From: Alphaproteobacteria bacterium
Lineage (GTDB): Bacteria; Pseudomonadota; Alphaproteobacteria; Micavibrionales; Micavibrionaceae
Assembly (NCBI GenBank): GCA_020442385.1
Contig: JAGRKE010000015.1
Span: 248,001-312,000 of the forward strand
Reading direction: 5' to 3'
DNA: 64,000 nucleotides
The position numbers and the translations under genes were made by a program. Under the pieces are notes generated by a model, which saw only the letters and a program-made list of their open reading frames with translations, was not told the DNA's origin and did not search any database. This document shows, piece after piece, positions 63,027 to 64,000 of this stretch. Every line of letters begins with the position of its first letter. Positions within the stretch are counted from its first letter, which is position 1.

Positions 63027-63470
63027 TCGCCCAATTGTACGAAACAGATTCGGAACCAAGTAATAAGATGTAAAAATCTTACATTTTATTTCTCGGTTCT
63101 TTTCGGTCTCAATTCAGGTTGCTTTTTTAAGGTGGCTTTCGTTGTGTCCGGCTGGATTTGAGCGGTTCTTGAACATCGTAGAAATGGAAAAAAGAGATAC
63201 GCAGGCAGCAGTGTTTGTGCTCGTGCCCTTGGGTGCGAGATATGTATTGAATACATATAGACAAAGAAAACTGCATGGTTGTTCTGTGTGTCTCTGACGC
63301 ACAACTGATGAATGTCTTCGGATGTTCATTCAGTGTACAAGCAAACAAGCAGCTTTTCTGAAACTTTTACTTCAGAAAAAGATGTCAATTTTTGTCGTTT
63401 AACAACGACACAGTAAATTGCTGTTACATCTTATGATGTAACAACCAACGATTCTTTTGATGATGGATTC
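63027..63470 (+). other. Leader of the rRNA operon
   Basis: About 440 bases with no gene. It contains hairpins TTTTCTGAA/TTCAGAAAA (63354-63379), GTCGTT/AACGAC (63394-63409) and a perfect TGTTACATC/GATGTAACA (63422-63443) some 28 bases before the 16S end. These are candidates for RNase III processing stems or antitermination elements. I could not identify a clear boxA. Confidence 0.5.
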
Positions 63471-64000
63471 AAACTTAAGAGTTTGATCCTGGCTCAGAAC
63501 GAACGCTGGCGGCAGGCCTAACACATGCAAGTCGAACGGTCCTTCGGGATAGTGGCGCACGGGTGCGGAACGCGTGGGAATATACCCATAGGTAAGGAAT
63601 AATATCTGGAAACGGGTACTAATACCTTATAATGACTTCGGTCCAAAGATTTATCGCCTATGGATTAGCCCGCGTCTGATTAGATAGTTGGTGAGGTAAC
63701 GGCTCACCAAGTCGACGATCAGTAGGGGGTCTGAGAGGATGATCCCCCACACTGGAACTGAGACACGGTCCAGACTCCTACGGGAGGCAGCAGTGAGGAA
63801 TATTGGACAATGGGGGCAACCCTGATCCAGCCATGCCGCGTGAGTGAAGAAGGCCTTAGGGTTGTAAAGCTCTTTCAGTAGCGAAGATAATGACGGTACC
63901 TACAGAAGAAGCCCCGGCTAAATTCGTGCCAGCAGCCGCGGTAATACGAATGGGGCAAGCGTTGTTCGGAATCACTGGGCTTAAAGCGTGCGTAGGCGGA
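63471..64000 (+). rRNA. rrs: 16S ribosomal RNA, 5' part
   Basis: It begins AAACTTAAGAGTTTGATCCTGG, with the universal primer site GAGTTTGATCCTGGCTCAG at 63479, ACTCCTACGGGAGGCAGCAG near 63775 and GTGCCAGCAGCCGCGGTAA near 63926. The short V3 helix (TTTCAGTAGCGAAGATAATGACGGTACC) is the alphaproteobacterial type. It runs off the right edge; the mature 5' end is estimated by analogy with E. coli. Confidence 0.97.

Noticed and set aside
62764..63348. Several short minus-strand frames upstream of the 16S gene
   Set aside because: They cover the rrn promoters and leader, have no ribosome site or family features, and the region is explained by the rRNA operon start.

Overview
The window comes from an alphaproteobacterium. 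This rests on a circularly permuted two-piece tmRNA, an alpha-type SspB, a GapR/DUF2312 protein, COQ9, DUF1489, the hflK-hflC-DUF2065-degP-miaA order, the hemC-hemD-mitofilin-hemY order and the first 530 bases of a 16S rRNA gene with the short alphaproteobacterial V3 helix. Base composition is moderate, with a few clearly more A+T-rich islands (33.4-34.7, 43.3-44.5 and 60.4-60.9 kb). I suspect a Micavibrio-like or Rhodospirillales-related lineage, but that is inference from gene content only.

Layout. 0-6.4 kb: a partial formyltransferase-like gene, an orphan FlgC-like protein, an EamA transporter and the branched-chain amino acid operon ilvB-ilvN-lipoprotein-ilvC, read leftward behind a translated leader peptide and an attenuator. 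6.4-11.2 kb: hflK-hflC-DUF2065-degP-miaA, a membrane and periplasmic protein quality control operon plus tRNA modification. 11.2-14.0 kb: mrp (Fe-S carrier) and the folate/thymidylate genes folA, folB-like and thyA. 14.1-15.2 kb: permuted ssrA followed by sspB, so the degradation tag and the adaptor that delivers tagged proteins to ClpXP sit side by side. 15.2-19.4 kb: a hydrolase, an orphan ABC ATPase, tRNA-Arg(CCG), a soluble PAS chemoreceptor and a small unknown gene.

19.8-29.5 kb is one leftward gene for a 3233-residue fibre-like protein. It has a pseudopilin-like N-terminus, a beta stalk, eight modules of a 17-residue repeat, one YadA-head-like section, a peptidase S74 (endosialidase-type) chaperone with its Ser/Lys dyad, and a C-terminal membrane segment. 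It is the most unusual object here and resembles in plan the fibre adhesins with intramolecular chaperones known from phages and Bdellovibrio.

29.9-33.1 kb: a UbiB-type kinase divergent from coq9, a DotI/IcmL-like secreted protein and gapR. 33.4-44.5 kb: ilvE, acs, an M29-type aminopeptidase, an EVE protein, gpsA, tsaD and two A+T-rich genes that I read as diverged paralogues of one unrecognised family. 44.6-49.5 kb: hemC, a fused hemD-mitofilin-like reading frame and hemY. 49.5-51.7 kb: a rhomboid protease and unknowns. 51.8-59.5 kb: a polysaccharide locus (ligase/polymerase, GT4, Wzz-like, two GT2, large Wza-like). 60.0-62.7 kb: DUF1489, a lipoprotein and a Na/Pi cotransporter that seems to start at ATT. 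62.8-64 kb: tandem rrn promoters, a long leader and the 16S 5' end. I see no transposase, prophage or CRISPR array.
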